Shown here one piece after another: positions 1 to 7,223 of a stretch of 23,824 nt of DNA; the stretch's first letter is position 1; every line of letters begins with the position of its first letter. Source of the stretch: an uncultured Oscillospiraceae bacterium (GTDB taxonomy: Bacteria; Bacillota; Clostridia; Oscillospirales; Oscillospiraceae); NCBI GenBank assembly GCA_958436045.1, contig CAUBIP010000020.1, forward strand, positions 1-23,824. Direction: 5' to 3'. A program made the position numbers and the translations under genes. The notes under the pieces are model-generated. The model had not been told where the DNA came from, ran no database searches, and saw nothing but the letters and a program-made list of their open reading frames with translations.

Positions 1-54
1 GACCGCCGACGATAGTTGCCGGGCGACTGGCCGTGAAAATAGGTAACGCCAACA
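1..54 (+). rRNA. rrf: 5S ribosomal RNA, 3' end (partial)
   Basis: The first 54 bases match the 3' part of bacterial 5S rRNA: a CCGACGATAGT-like segment, the GCCGGGCGACTGGC helix IV region, a GTGAAAATAGG loop E/helix V stretch, and a terminal GCCAACAT that would close helix I. The 5' half lies outside the window. A strong intrinsic terminator follows directly, as expected for the last gene of an rRNA operon. The exact 3' end is uncertain by a few bases because the pairing partner is not visible. Confidence 0.85.
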
Positions 55-62
55 TCTACATG

Positions 63-95
63 CCCACCGAGATTCCTCGGTGGGTTTTCCTTTTT
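63..95 (+). terminator. Intrinsic terminator of the rRNA operon
   Basis: A perfect 9-bp stem CCCACCGAG/CTCGGTGGG closes a 4-nt loop (ATTC) and is followed by TTTTCCTTTTT. It lies 9 nt after the 5S end and ends the rRNA transcript. Confidence 0.93.
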
Positions 96-161
96 GCACG
101 CATTTGACCATCCGCTTGAGTCTGCGAATGAGTTTGCGCATAATTTTTGACAGTACCTGAC

Positions 162-188
162 GGGACCGGGACCATGGGACCCGGGACC
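162..188 (+). repeat. GGGACC short repeat cluster
   Basis: Four GGGACC units lie at 162-167, 168-173, 176-181 and 183-188, separated by 0, 2 and 1 bases, with internal CCATGG and CCCGGG palindromes. It is a local simple repeat with no recognised function. Confidence 0.6.
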
Positions 189-256
189 GGCCGATGTGAA
201 TGGTGGCTGATGCCTCTGCGCTTGACATACCCAAGAAGCACTGTTATTTTATAGAA

Positions 257-295
257 AAGGCGGCAGCTTGCGCAGCGCCCGCCTTAAAATTTTTT
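257..295 (+). terminator. Terminator-like hairpin in the spacer
   Basis: The stem AAGGCGG (257-263)/CCGCCTT (279-285) has a 15-nt loop and is followed by AAAATTTTTT. A U-run follows on the plus strand and A-rich sequence precedes it. No gene ends just upstream, so it may back up the rRNA terminator or be chance structure. Confidence 0.4.
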
Positions 296-518
296 GCTCT
301 ATTTTGCACCCCGATTTAGCGTTTACACAGGATTTGGGATTGGCCCTAATCTACTTTAAGGTTTCCGTATTTCCAGAACCTATCCAGATGCATGCTTACT
401 TTTCACCCATTATCCAATGGGTAGCTTTATTCTATTCCTTATGCTAAAATCTGTCCATAGATTGTAGACTTTTCCGTACCTGCGTGTCATACTGAGGCTG
501 GTATTATGCGTGGAATGC

Positions 519-527
519 TGATATACT
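519..527 (+). promoter_or_regulatory. Extended -10 promoter of the two-component operon
   Basis: TGATATACT is an extended -10 element (TGN before TATACT, 522-527). The hexamer 17 bp upstream (TGGTAT, 499-504) is a poor -35, which suits an extended -10 or activator-dependent promoter. The leader to the ATG at 555 would be about 20 nt and contains GGGGGGTG (543-550). Confidence 0.5.
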
Positions 528-554
528 TAAGGTAAATAAATTGGGGGGTGTCTT

Positions 555-1217
555 ATGGAGCGGATTTGTTTGGTGGAGGATGACCCGGATATTGTGCAGA
601 TGCTGCGGGCATTTTTGCAGCAGGAAGGGTTTTCCGTGTGCCATGCGGTGGGCCAGCAGGGCGCGCTGGCACTGTTGGCGCAGGATGCTGTGGATCTTCT
701 GCTGGTGGATATTTCTCTGGCGGATGGCAATGGCTTTGCCGTTTGTTCTGCAGCGAAGGACAAAAATTTGCCGGTGGTCTTCCTGACGGCTTCCGGCGAT
801 GAATACAGCGTTGTCGCCGGGCTGGATATGGGAGCCGACGATTATGTCGCAAAGCCCTTCCGGCCGCGGGAGCTTGTTTCACGGATCCGCAGTGTGCTGC
901 GCCGGTCCGGCGGTGTGCGGCAGATATCCTGTGGCGACCTCACGCTGGACCTGGTTAAGGGCCGCGCCTTGAAGAAGGGACAGGACCTGTTTCTTTCCAC
1001 GCTGGAATATCGTCTCCTGGCAGCTATGGCAACAAACCGGGGGCAGACCCTGAGCCGGAGCCGCCTTTTGGAGGAGATCTGGGATGCGGCAGGGGAATTT
1101 GTCAATGACAACACGTTGACAGTCTATATCAAACGGTTGCGGGAAAAGATCGAGGATAATCCGCAGGCTCCCCGGTATATCGTGACCGTCCGCGGTGCGG
1201 GGTATCGGATGCTATGA
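555..1217 (+). CDS. OmpR-family response regulator (BceR/VanR-like)
   Basis: This 220-residue cytoplasmic transcription factor takes a phosphate from the kinase encoded next. Its receiver domain (about residues 1-115) shows the acidic pair D9-D10, the likely phospho-acceptor D52, T78 and K100. A winged-helix DNA-binding domain (about 125-220) ends in the canonical IVTVRGAGYRML. The DNTLTVYIKRLREKIED segment is typical of the BceR-like subgroup found with peptide-responsive ABC exporters in Firmicutes (family knowledge). The length is normal. The ATG at 555 follows a G-rich Shine-Dalgarno (543-550), and the stop overlaps the kinase start as ATGA. The inferred target is the palindrome at 2249-2264 before the ABC genes. 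Confidence 0.93.
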   Translation: MERICLVEDDPDIVQMLRAFLQQEGFSVCHAVGQQGALALLAQDAVDLLLVDISLADGNGFAVCSAAKDKNLPVVFLTASGDEYSVVAGLDMGADDYVAKPFRPRELVSRIRSVLRRSGGVRQISCGDLTLDLVKGRALKKGQDLFLSTLEYRLLAAMATNRGQTLSRSRLLEEIWDAAGEFVNDNTLTVYIKRLREKIEDNPQAPRYIVTVRGAGYRML

Positions 1218-2218
1218 GTCAGTTGCTGCAGAACGTGGAATTTCGGCGGCGGTCACTTCTGCTTTTGGCAGTGAGTGTGATTGCTTGCGCCGTTGGCTTT
1301 GTGATACAGCCTGCTTGCGGTTTTTTGACCCTTGTAGTCTGTCTGTTTTTCTTGCTGTATTATCTAGTGACGAGCCTGCGGCGAGACCGCCAGATGGAGG
1401 AGCTGAGTCAGTGTATCGACCAGGCCCTCTATGGGCGGGATGGCGCGCTCCTTTCCGCTTGCCAGGAGGGGGAGCTTGCTATTTTGCAGACGCAGCTGCG
1501 GAAGCTGCTTGTCAAGCTGCGGCAGAACAGTGTGCGCGACCAGGAGGACAAGGCCTTTCTGCGAGACTCCATCGCGGATATTTCCCATCAGCTGCGCACG
1601 CCGATGACGAGCCTCAACCTGATCGCTGCGATGCTGCCGGAGGTCGGGGTGGACTCGGTCCGGCAGCGGGAGCTGCAGCAGCAGCTCAATCAATTGCTGC
1701 AGCGCATTGATTGGTTGGTGGACGCGCTTTTGAATCTGGCCAAAATTGATGCAGGCACGGCCTATTTTCGGCGCAACACGCTGGATGCGGCGCAGGTCCT
1801 GCGGCAAGCGGCGAAGCCCTTGGAGATTGCGCTGGAGATCCGGGAGATCACGCTGCAGGTCACGGGCTCCGGCAGCTATACCGGCGATGGCGCCTGGTCT
1901 GCCGAAGCGCTGGGGAATATCCTGAAGAACTGTATGGAGCATGTGCCGCAAGGCGGCAAGATCCTGGTGGAGATCTCGCAGACGCCCCTTTATACGCAGC
2001 TTTGCCTACAGGATACTGGCCCGGGCTTTGCGCCGGATGATCTGCCGCACTTGTTTGAGCGGTTTTATAAGGGACATAACGCGGCGGCCAATAGCTTTGG
2101 TATTGGCCTGGCCCTGGCGCAGCGCATTATTTCCGCCCAGAACGGGACCATTCGGGCCCAAAACGCCCCGGAAGGTGGTGCGCTGTTTACGGTCCGGTTT
2201 TACCATGGCACGATTTGA
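1214..2218 (+). CDS. Two-TM sensor histidine kinase (BceS-like)
   Basis: This 334-residue membrane kinase starts inside the regulator's stop (ATGA), so the two are translationally coupled. Two hydrophobic helices (about residues 14-31 and 37-53) are separated by only about five residues, so there is no extracellular sensor domain; this is the layout of intramembrane-sensing kinases. The dimerisation/phosphotransfer box is DISHQLRTPM with H125. The ATPase part has an N box (NILKNCMEH, N235/N239), a G1 box DTGPGF (267-272), an F box LFERFYKG and a G2 box GIGLA (296-300), so all catalytic motifs are present. In Bce-like systems such kinases sense through the partner ABC transporter; that is an inference from family and gene order here. 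Confidence 0.93.
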   Translation: MSQLLQNVEFRRRSLLLLAVSVIACAVGFVIQPACGFLTLVVCLFFLLYYLVTSLRRDRQMEELSQCIDQALYGRDGALLSACQEGELAILQTQLRKLLVKLRQNSVRDQEDKAFLRDSIADISHQLRTPMTSLNLIAAMLPEVGVDSVRQRELQQQLNQLLQRIDWLVDALLNLAKIDAGTAYFRRNTLDAAQVLRQAAKPLEIALEIREITLQVTGSGSYTGDGAWSAEALGNILKNCMEHVPQGGKILVEISQTPLYTQLCLQDTGPGFAPDDLPHLFERFYKGHNAAANSFGIGLALAQRIISAQNGTIRAQNAPEGGALFTVRFYHGTI

Positions 2219-2248
2219 GTGCTGTGCGGCGGCTGAGCGCTGCACTTT

Positions 2249-2264
2249 GTGACATAATTGTCAC
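2249..2264. promoter_or_regulatory. Probable response-regulator operator
   Basis: GTGACATAATTGTCAC is a perfect 6-bp inverted repeat with a 4-nt centre. It fits the TNACA-N4-TGTNA form described for BceR-like regulators. It lies about 52 bp upstream of the start expected from the TATACT at 2297-2302, a reasonable position for activation. Confidence 0.6.
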
Positions 2265-2296
2265 CGCCTCGTCACGCACGGGGCGGTGATTTCCTT
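2261..2296 (+). terminator. Hairpin between the kinase and ABC genes
   Basis: TCACCGCC (2261-2268) and GGCGGTGA (2282-2289) form an 8-bp stem with a 13-nt loop, followed by TTTCCTTT. It shares bases with the regulator palindrome just upstream. It could be a weak terminator for the kinase transcript, or part of a compound operator. Confidence 0.4.
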
Positions 2297-2302
2297 TATA
2301 CT
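2297..2302 (+). promoter_or_regulatory. -10 box of the ABC operon
   Basis: TATACT matches a sigma-A -10 in five of six bases. The -35 position (2274-2279, ACGCAC) is poor, as expected for an activated promoter. A start near 2309 leaves a leader of about 34 nt before the ATG at 2343. Confidence 0.5.
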
Positions 2303-2342
2303 AAAGAGGAAGAAGATGATCCTGCAAGAAAGCGAGGCAAAT

Positions 2343-3026
2343 ATGGAATTATTACGGATCGAACATCTGACAAAGGTGTATGGAAGCGGAGAAAATGAAG
2401 TGCGGGCGCTGGATGATATCAGCTTTTCCGTCCCGAAGGGGCAGTTTTTGGCGATCATTGGCCCCAGCGGGTCTGGCAAATCGACGCTCTTGCATATTCT
2501 CGGCGGGGTGGACCGGCCGACCAGCGGCACGGTCTGGGTCGATGGGCAGGATGTTTATGCCCAGAATGAGGAGCAGCTGGCAGTTTTCCGCCGACGGCAG
2601 GTGGGGCTGGTTTACCAGTTTTACAATTTGATCCCTGTTCTGAATGTGACGGAGAATATGACGCTGCCGCTGCGGATGGACGGCCGGAAGGTCGACCCCC
2701 AGCGCTTGGCGGAGATGGTGGAGATCTTAGGGCTCCAGGGCCGGGAGCGGCATCTGCCGAACCAGCTCTCCGGTGGGCAGCAGCAGCGCGTTTCCATTGG
2801 CCGGGCGCTGATGAATACGCCAGCTGTAATGCTGGCGGACGAGCCGACCGGTAATCTGGATTCCAAGAACAGCCAGGAGATCGTCGAGCTGCTGCGCCTT
2901 TCGAACCAGAAGTATGGGCAGACGCTGATCATCATCACCCACGATGAGAATATCGCGCTGCAGGCAGACCGCATCATCGCCATTGAAGATGGCAGGATCA
3001 CGAGAGATGAGGTGCTGCGGAAATGA
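2343..3026 (+). CDS. ABC transporter ATPase (MacB/LolD/BceA type)
   Basis: This 227-residue nucleotide-binding subunit powers the permease encoded next. Visible motifs are Walker A GPSGSGKST (40-48), Q-loop Q92 in VYQFYNL, signature LSGGQQQR (from 142), Walker B VMLADEPTGNLD (D166/E167) and H-loop H200. The frame is open from 2286, but the start at 2343 is preferred: the protein then begins with the usual MELLRIEHLTKVYG, GCGAGG lies at 2332-2337, and a transcript from the TATACT at 2297-2302 would begin too late to serve the earlier starts. An ATG at 2316 with AGAGGA is the alternative. The last codons overlap the permease start (ATGA). Confidence 0.94.
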   Translation: MELLRIEHLTKVYGSGENEVRALDDISFSVPKGQFLAIIGPSGSGKSTLLHILGGVDRPTSGTVWVDGQDVYAQNEEQLAVFRRRQVGLVYQFYNLIPVLNVTENMTLPLRMDGRKVDPQRLAEMVEILGLQGRERHLPNQLSGGQQQRVSIGRALMNTPAVMLADEPTGNLDSKNSQEIVELLRLSNQKYGQTLIIITHDENIALQADRIIAIEDGRITRDEVLRK

Positions 3027-5674
3027 AGCTGTTTCGGCAATTTACCTGGCGGTCCCTCAAAGCAAACCGCTCCCGGACTTTGGTCACGATCATCGGGATT
3101 ATCCTGTCCGTTGCCCTCTTGACTGCGGTGGCGGCGGGGGCCTATAGCGGCCAGCAGTATATGGTGGAGGTCTGCCAGGCGATGGAAGGGAATTATCACG
3201 CCTTTGGTGAGGAGCTCAGCAGGGAAGCGTTGGCGAAGCTCGAAAATGAGGCACAAGTGACATCCGTCGCGACGCTTGAGCGCATCGGCTATGCGCAGGG
3301 AAATGAATTGAACGCCCAGCGGCCCTATCTGTACCTGGCGGCGGCCTCGGCCAATTTGCAGGACTTGCTTGCTGTGCACTTGGAGCAGGGACGTCTTCCG
3401 TTCACGGAAGACGAGATCGCTCTGCCCACCAGCTGTTTGCAGCCGGACGGGAAGCCGTATCACCTGGGCAGCACCCTGGAGCTGGAGACCGGCATCCGTC
3501 AAGCTGGTGGCCAAACGCTTTGGCAGGATATCCCGTTGCGGGACGATGAGACGTTTACGCCGCAGGAAAAGCACACCTATACGGTTGTTGGCCTGTTCCA
3601 GCCGCTGGATTATATCCTGGAGTGGTATGACGCACCGGCTTATACTGCGTTGACCGGCGGGGCGGGCGATGGTACGTATCTGGCGCTGTTTACCGTGGAA
3701 AAGCCGCGGCAGATCTATCAGCTGCTGGACAGTATGACAGAGTGTGACGAGTGGAAGACCAACAGCAACCTGCTGCTGTACTACGGCGCATCCGGCAATC
3801 AGAGTGTTCTTGCCGTCCTCTATGGGATGATGGCGATCTTACTTGGGCTGATCATGTTTGGATCCATTGCGCTAATCTATAATTCCTTCTCCATCTCTGT
3901 GGCAGAGCGGACGAAGCAATTTGGCCTGCTGAAATCCATCGGCGCGACCCGGCGGCAGATCCGCTACAGTGTTTTGTACGAAGCACTGGTGCTGTGCTGC
4001 ATTGCGATCCCCATCGGGCTGGCTGTCGGCTGCGCCGGGATCGGCGTGACACTGTACTGCCTGCGCGATACGTTCCAGAGCTTTTTCGGCGTCGATGCAC
4101 CGGCGGTGGTAATCCGGCTGCATCTGGCGCCGTGGGCCCTGCTGTTGTCGGCAGCCATTGGGCTTGTTACGACATTGATCTCCGCTTGGCTCCCGGCGCG
4201 GCGGGCCATGCGGCTGAGTCCGATCGCGGCACTGCGCCAGACGACGGATATTCGGATCCGTCCCCGGCAGGTCCGGACCAGTGCGCTGACAGAGCGGCTC
4301 TTCGGCTATACCGGGACCCTGGCGGCGAAGAATTTCAAACGAAACCGGCGCCAATACCGCGCCACGGTCCTCTCCTTGTTTATGAGTCTGGTGCTGTTTC
4401 TCTCGGCTTCGGCTTTTTCCTGGTATCTCAAACAGGGCGTGAACAGCGCGATGCGGCCGGATGGCTATGATATTGCCGTCACCCTTTCGGAAGAGGACAC
4501 CGGGGACCCGGAGCAGATGCTGAAGAGCTTCTTGCCGCTGGAAGGTGTTCAGGAAGGGGTATTTTTCGCTAGTGCGCCGGTGACGCTGCTGCCGGAAAAG
4601 GCAGACCTGTCGCCGGAATACCAGGACCTGTTTAACGATCTGCCGGTACTGCAGACAAATCTTATCTTCCTCCGCGACGCAGACTACCAGGCGCTGCGGA
4701 AGCAGAGCGGCGTGCCGGAGACGGCAGAGCCGGTGGCATTGGTCTACGATAATACGCGGGAGTATTATTCGACTGGGGATTCCTCGAAACTTGTCAGCTA
4801 TGCGACACTGCGGCACGATCCACTGCCGGATTCGATCACGCAGCTCTGCGCGGAGCCGCGTACGGGGTATACCTATACCGACGCGTATTACGTTGGAGCA
4901 GGGCAGCTGGAGCTGAGTTATCTGGAAGATGCCGTGAGCAACGGGACACGGGAGCAGGAGGACGCCGACGACGGCTGGCTGGAGCTGCCAGCAGATGGCA
5001 ATAGCGAAATGCGGGAGCTGCAGTTGGGCACTGTGTTGAATGAACAGCCGTATTACGTCTCCGACGGTTTGTTTTTAATCTATCCCTATTCTGCCTGGGA
5101 CAAGATTGCGGGCGTGGCACAGGAAAAGGGGGAAATCCGGTTCCTGTTCCGGGCATCGAATCACAAACAGGCCTATAATACGCTGCAGGCGCATCTGACA
5201 GAGCAGCAGATCTCCGGCTATGTGCATGACAATGCCGCCGACGCGGAAGGCCGCCGGGCGGTCATCACCGTCGTCAACGTGTTCTCCTATGGGTTTATCG
5301 TTCTGATCTCGCTGATTGCGGCGGCCAATGTGTTTAACACGATCTCGACGAATATTGCGCTGCGGCGGCGGGAGCTGGCTGTGCTGCAGTCTGTCGGTAT
5401 GTCCCGTCGGGATGTGTACCGGATGATGAACTTTGAATGCCTGCGCTATGGGCTGAAATCGCTGCTCTGGGGCTTGCCGGTCTCGGCTGCGGTTTGCTGG
5501 CTAATCTATCGCTCTGTGGACACCGGCTATGAGACCGCCTTTACGATCCCTTGGGTCAGTGTGGCGATTGCAGTCGTCAGCGTGTTCGCCGTCGTTTTTG
5601 CGACGATGCTCTATGCGATGCACAAGCTGCGGCGGGATAATATCATTGATATCCTGCGTGCGGAGGCGCTGTGA
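3023..5674 (+). CDS. ABC transporter permease with two FtsX-type domains
   Basis: This 883-residue inner-membrane permease appears to have eight TM helices in two FtsX/MacB-like halves. TM1 is at about 19-40, then an outside domain of about 220 residues, then three helices (about 262-390) ending in the typical SAWLPARRAMRLSPIAALR. TM5 (about 447-467) is followed by a second outside domain of about 285 residues, then three C-terminal helices with RRRELAVLQSVGMSRRDV and a closing DIIDILRAEAL-like tail. Such proteins move or extract amphiphilic substrates such as peptides or lipids by a mechanotransmission cycle (family knowledge). The co-transcribed kinase and regulator suggest resistance to a cell-envelope agent; the substrate is unknown. 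Classical BceB has ten helices and one large outside domain, so this is not a standard BceB. Confidence 0.9.
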   Translation: MKLFRQFTWRSLKANRSRTLVTIIGIILSVALLTAVAAGAYSGQQYMVEVCQAMEGNYHAFGEELSREALAKLENEAQVTSVATLERIGYAQGNELNAQRPYLYLAAASANLQDLLAVHLEQGRLPFTEDEIALPTSCLQPDGKPYHLGSTLELETGIRQAGGQTLWQDIPLRDDETFTPQEKHTYTVVGLFQPLDYILEWYDAPAYTALTGGAGDGTYLALFTVEKPRQIYQLLDSMTECDEWKTNSNLLLYYGASGNQSVLAVLYGMMAILLGLIMFGSIALIYNSFSISVAERTKQFGLLKSIGATRRQIRYSVLYEALVLCCIAIPIGLAVGCAGIGVTLYCLRDTFQSFFGVDAPAVVIRLHLAPWALLLSAAIGLVTTLISAWLPARRAMRLSPIAALRQTTDIRIRPRQVRTSALTERLFGYTGTLAAKNFKRNRRQYRATVLSLFMSLVLFLSASAFSWYLKQGVNSAMRPDGYDIAVTLSEEDTGDPEQMLKSFLPLEGVQEGVFFASAPVTLLPEKADLSPEYQDLFNDLPVLQTNLIFLRDADYQALRKQSGVPETAEPVALVYDNTREYYSTGDSSKLVSYATLRHDPLPDSITQLCAEPRTGYTYTDAYYVGAGQLELSYLEDAVSNGTREQEDADDGWLELPADGNSEMRELQLGTVLNEQPYYVSDGLFLIYPYSAWDKIAGVAQEKGEIRFLFRASNHKQAYNTLQAHLTEQQISGYVHDNAADAEGRRAVITVVNVFSYGFIVLISLIAAANVFNTISTNIALRRRELAVLQSVGMSRRDVYRMMNFECLRYGLKSLLWGLPVSAAVCWLIYRSVDTGYETAFTIPWVSVAIAVVSVFAVVFATMLYAMHKLRRDNIIDILRAEAL

Positions 5675-5712
5675 CCCCAGCTGGGCACGGCATAAATAAG
5701 GAACCCGCAGGG

Positions 5713-5771
5713 CAGACAGGTGCTGATATGACGGCCATTGTAAAAAACAGCAGTCTTACAGCATCTGTCTG
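5713..5771 (+). other. Long-loop RNA hairpin after the permease gene
   Basis: CAGACAGGTGCTG (5713-5725) pairs with CAGCATCTGTCTG (5759-5771): 13 positions with one G-U wobble around a 33-nt loop. It sits between the permease stop and the terminator at 5796. It may stabilise the mRNA 3' end or be part of a small RNA. Confidence 0.55.
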
Positions 5772-5795
5772 ATGCGGAGGGAGTAAGAAGACAAG

Positions 5796-5830
5796 AAACG
5801 ATGCCGAATCAGATATTCGGCATCGTTTTA
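5796..5830 (+). terminator. Intrinsic terminator of the ABC operon
   Basis: A perfect 14-bp stem AAACGATGCCGAAT/ATTCGGCATCGTTT with a 5-nt loop (CAGAT) is followed by TATATAAAAT. The U-tract is mainly inside the stem end (CGTTTT). Confidence 0.9.
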
Positions 5831-5851
5831 TATAAAATATGTAATACTATC

Positions 5852-5880
5852 TTGAAAAATTGGAATATTTTGGATATGAT
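5852..5880 (+). promoter_or_regulatory. Strong sigma-A promoter for a small peptide gene
   Basis: TTGAAA (5852-5857), a 17-bp spacer and TATGAT (5875-5880), each one base off consensus, give one of the best promoters in the window. It lies downstream of the previous terminator, so it starts a separate transcript with a leader of about 43 nt to the ATG at 5930. Confidence 0.75.
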
Positions 5881-5929
5881 GGGAATGTACACACCGAAAC
5901 AGCCTGCAATCAAGTGACGGAGGTGCGAT

Positions 5930-6022
5930 ATGAAGCTGTCCTCTTTCTTGCACTTTGCCGCCTTTGGCGTTCAGATCATTTTATTCAAAAAGAAAAAACC
6001 GATCCTTGGTACGGTGAACTGA
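5930..6022 (+). CDS. Small hydrophobic/cationic peptide (30 aa), 3' end replaced by a mini-IS
   Basis: The family is not recognised. The 30-residue product has a hydrophobic stretch (about residues 5-19, SFLHFAAFGVQIILF), a KKKK cluster at 20-23, then a short PILGTVN tail. Expression is well supported: a consensus-like promoter (5852-5880), GGAGGTG at 5919-5925 and an ATG 4 nt later. The last two codons and the stop are supplied by the IS-like end that begins at 6015, so the original C-terminus may have been longer. The helix could insert in or lie on a membrane. Possible roles are a small membrane protein, a peptide signal precursor that lost its tail, or a toxin-like peptide; none can be chosen from sequence. 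It follows the peptide-type sensor/ABC module, which may or may not be related. Confidence 0.6.
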   Translation: MKLSSFLHFAAFGVQIILFKKKKPILGTVN

Positions 6023-6074
6023 CCCCCATTTGTTAGACATTATATCATACTGTCTAACAAATGGGGGCAGTTCA
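6015..6074. mobile_element. 60-bp MITE-like element with IS3-family-type ends
   Basis: The left arm (6015-6039) begins TGAACTGACCCCC and ends TTTGTTAGACA. The right arm (6051-6074) is its reverse complement except for one extra A in the left arm. Only 11 nt (TTATATCATAC) separate them. TG...CA tips and the GTTAGACA motif resemble terminal repeats of IS3-family (IS150-like) elements (from memory of the family). No transposase is present and no target duplication is obvious (CGG left, GAG right). As RNA it would form a very stable hairpin between two convergent genes, so it may also act as a terminator. Confidence 0.65.
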
Positions 6075-6101
6075 GAGGCCATGCCTGTTTTGAAACTTGA
6101 A

Positions 6102-7031
6102 TTATGCTTTGTTCAGGTTTGCCGGATCCCAAAGGTGCGTCGGGTAGATCCCTTGGGAGGTCATCTCTGCCAGGGCAGCCTGGACGGATTCCAGATCCTC
6201 CCGGTAAGTGACCCCGTGCCACTGGGCGTTTGTCTTGAGGACGCGGACGGTGCCCAGGCCCTCGTGGATTTGTGCGTCGGCCACACTGGGGAGGAAATAC
6301 TCCCCCTTCAGGGGGTTTTCCGCCAGCGTCTTGTCCAAAAATGCGGGCATCCGGCGCCAGAGCTCATCGAGGATCATTGGACGGAAGCCCCAGAGGTTCA
6401 TGGAGACGACGGTATCGCCCGGCAGGGGGTATTCCCGGTCACCCTCCAGGTAGGCGGCGTCTGCGCCGCGTTTTTCAATGTGCGTGCGTTCTGTAATGCC
6501 CGTCAGGAAGCCGTTTTCCATCTGGCAGACGCCCCGGGCGACGTACCCGAATTCCGTGACGGTGTTGCGCAGCTGGTAGCCGACCATCGCGTGGGCATTG
6601 GGTGCGCCATTGGCAGCCAGGAATTGGTAAATGGCCTGCATGGCGTCGCGCCCATAATAGTCATCGGCGTTGATGACGGCGAAGGGCTGGCCCCGCAGCG
6701 CTTCAGCGGCGCAGGCGACGGCGTGCCCCGTTCCCCACGGCTTGACGCGGCCTGCCGGGACTCCATAGCCCTGGGGCAGGCAGTCCAGCCGCTGATGGAC
6801 ATATTGGACCTCGAAGAATGGCGCGATATGTGCGCCGATGGCCTGCCGGAAATCCGGCTCCATCTCGGGCTTGATGATAAAAACGACGGTTCGGAACCCG
6901 GCACGCCAGGCGTCATAAAGGGAAAAGTCAATGAGAATATGACCGTTGGCATCGACCGGGGTGATCTGCTTGGGGCCACCGAAGCGGCTGCCCATCCCGG
7001 CGGCCATAATCAAAAGAGCGGGTTGGTTCAT
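6102..7031 (-). CDS. Sugar-phosphate nucleotidyltransferase family protein
   Basis: This 309-residue cytoplasmic enzyme has the nucleotidyltransferase fold (GT-A-like). The N-terminus carries the nucleotide-binding signature MAAGMGSRFGGPKQ (G12, G14, R16, P20, K21), and INADDYYG (D123/D124) supplies the metal-binding aspartates. The family joins NTP to a sugar-1-phosphate, as in UTP-glucose-1-phosphate or dTDP-glucose pyrophosphorylase. The sugar and nucleotide cannot be assigned here: no sugar or glycosyltransferase genes lie nearby. AGAGGAGATC lies about 9 nt before the ATG, and a consensus promoter (7096-7124) drives it as a single gene. The stop is about 28 bp from the mini-IS hairpin, which probably ends its transcript. 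Confidence 0.85.
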   Translation of the reverse strand: MNQPALLIMAAGMGSRFGGPKQITPVDANGHILIDFSLYDAWRAGFRTVVFIIKPEMEPDFRQAIGAHIAPFFEVQYVHQRLDCLPQGYGVPAGRVKPWGTGHAVACAAEALRGQPFAVINADDYYGRDAMQAIYQFLAANGAPNAHAMVGYQLRNTVTEFGYVARGVCQMENGFLTGITERTHIEKRGADAAYLEGDREYPLPGDTVVSMNLWGFRPMILDELWRRMPAFLDKTLAENPLKGEYFLPSVADAQIHEGLGTVRVLKTNAQWHGVTYREDLESVQAALAEMTSQGIYPTHLWDPANLNKA

Positions 7032-7095
7032 GGAAGATGATCTCCTCTTCTTTGCCGCAGCGCAGGCGGCAGGTATCTGTAGAGCGCTATAGATT

Positions 7096-7124
7096 AGAAT
7101 ACCGCCAAAAGATCATTTTGTCAA
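7096..7124 (-). promoter_or_regulatory. Promoter of the nucleotidyltransferase gene
   Basis: On the minus strand, TTGACA (7119-7124), 17 bp, TATTCT (7096-7101). The -35 is perfect and the -10 is near consensus. Confidence 0.75.
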
Positions 7125-7155
7125 CTGGAGGCTTCGAAAAACACGAAATGATGGG

Positions 7156-7194
7156 AAAAACTGCAGGCTTTTTGCAAAAAAGCTTGCAGTTTTT
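7156..7194 (-). terminator. Terminator of the plsC-containing operon
   Basis: AAAAACTGCA (7156-7165) pairs with TGCAGTTTTT (7185-7194), and an inner stem GCTTTTT/AAAAAGC closes a GCA loop. Reading the minus strand, the stem ends in a run of five T. It lies 30 nt after the acyltransferase stop, and symmetrical tracts would let it work both ways. Confidence 0.85.
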
Positions 7195-7223
7195 CGCCGC
7201 GATATCCAGAAACGGCATTGCCC

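Larger units (their letters stand above)
96..521. other. Gene-poor spacer after the rRNA operon
   Basis: No convincing gene was found in these 426 bases. No tRNA cloverleaf follows the 5S gene and no frame has a start with a good ribosome binding site. The stretch holds a GGGACC cluster (161-188), a terminator-like hairpin (257-295) and a small perfect hairpin ACCCATT-ATCC-AATGGGT (405-422). Its second half looks more A+T rich than the flanking genes. Confidence 0.7.

Noticed and set aside
56..241. A minus-strand 61-codon frame after the 5S gene.
   Set aside because: It runs through the rRNA terminator and the GGGACC cluster, has no ribosome binding site and no protein-like composition.
260..273. 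A 14-base identity, GCGGCAGCTTGCGC, shared with 10133-10146, which could mark a dispersed repeat.
   Set aside because: About one such match is expected by chance in a window this size, and the flanks do not match.
96..521. tRNA genes often follow 5S rRNA.
   Set aside because: No acceptor stem, GTTCGA-type T-loop or cloverleaf was found.
2286..2342. Longer start for the ABC ATPase.
   Set aside because: The extra residues lie upstream of the predicted transcription start and do not match the family N-terminus.
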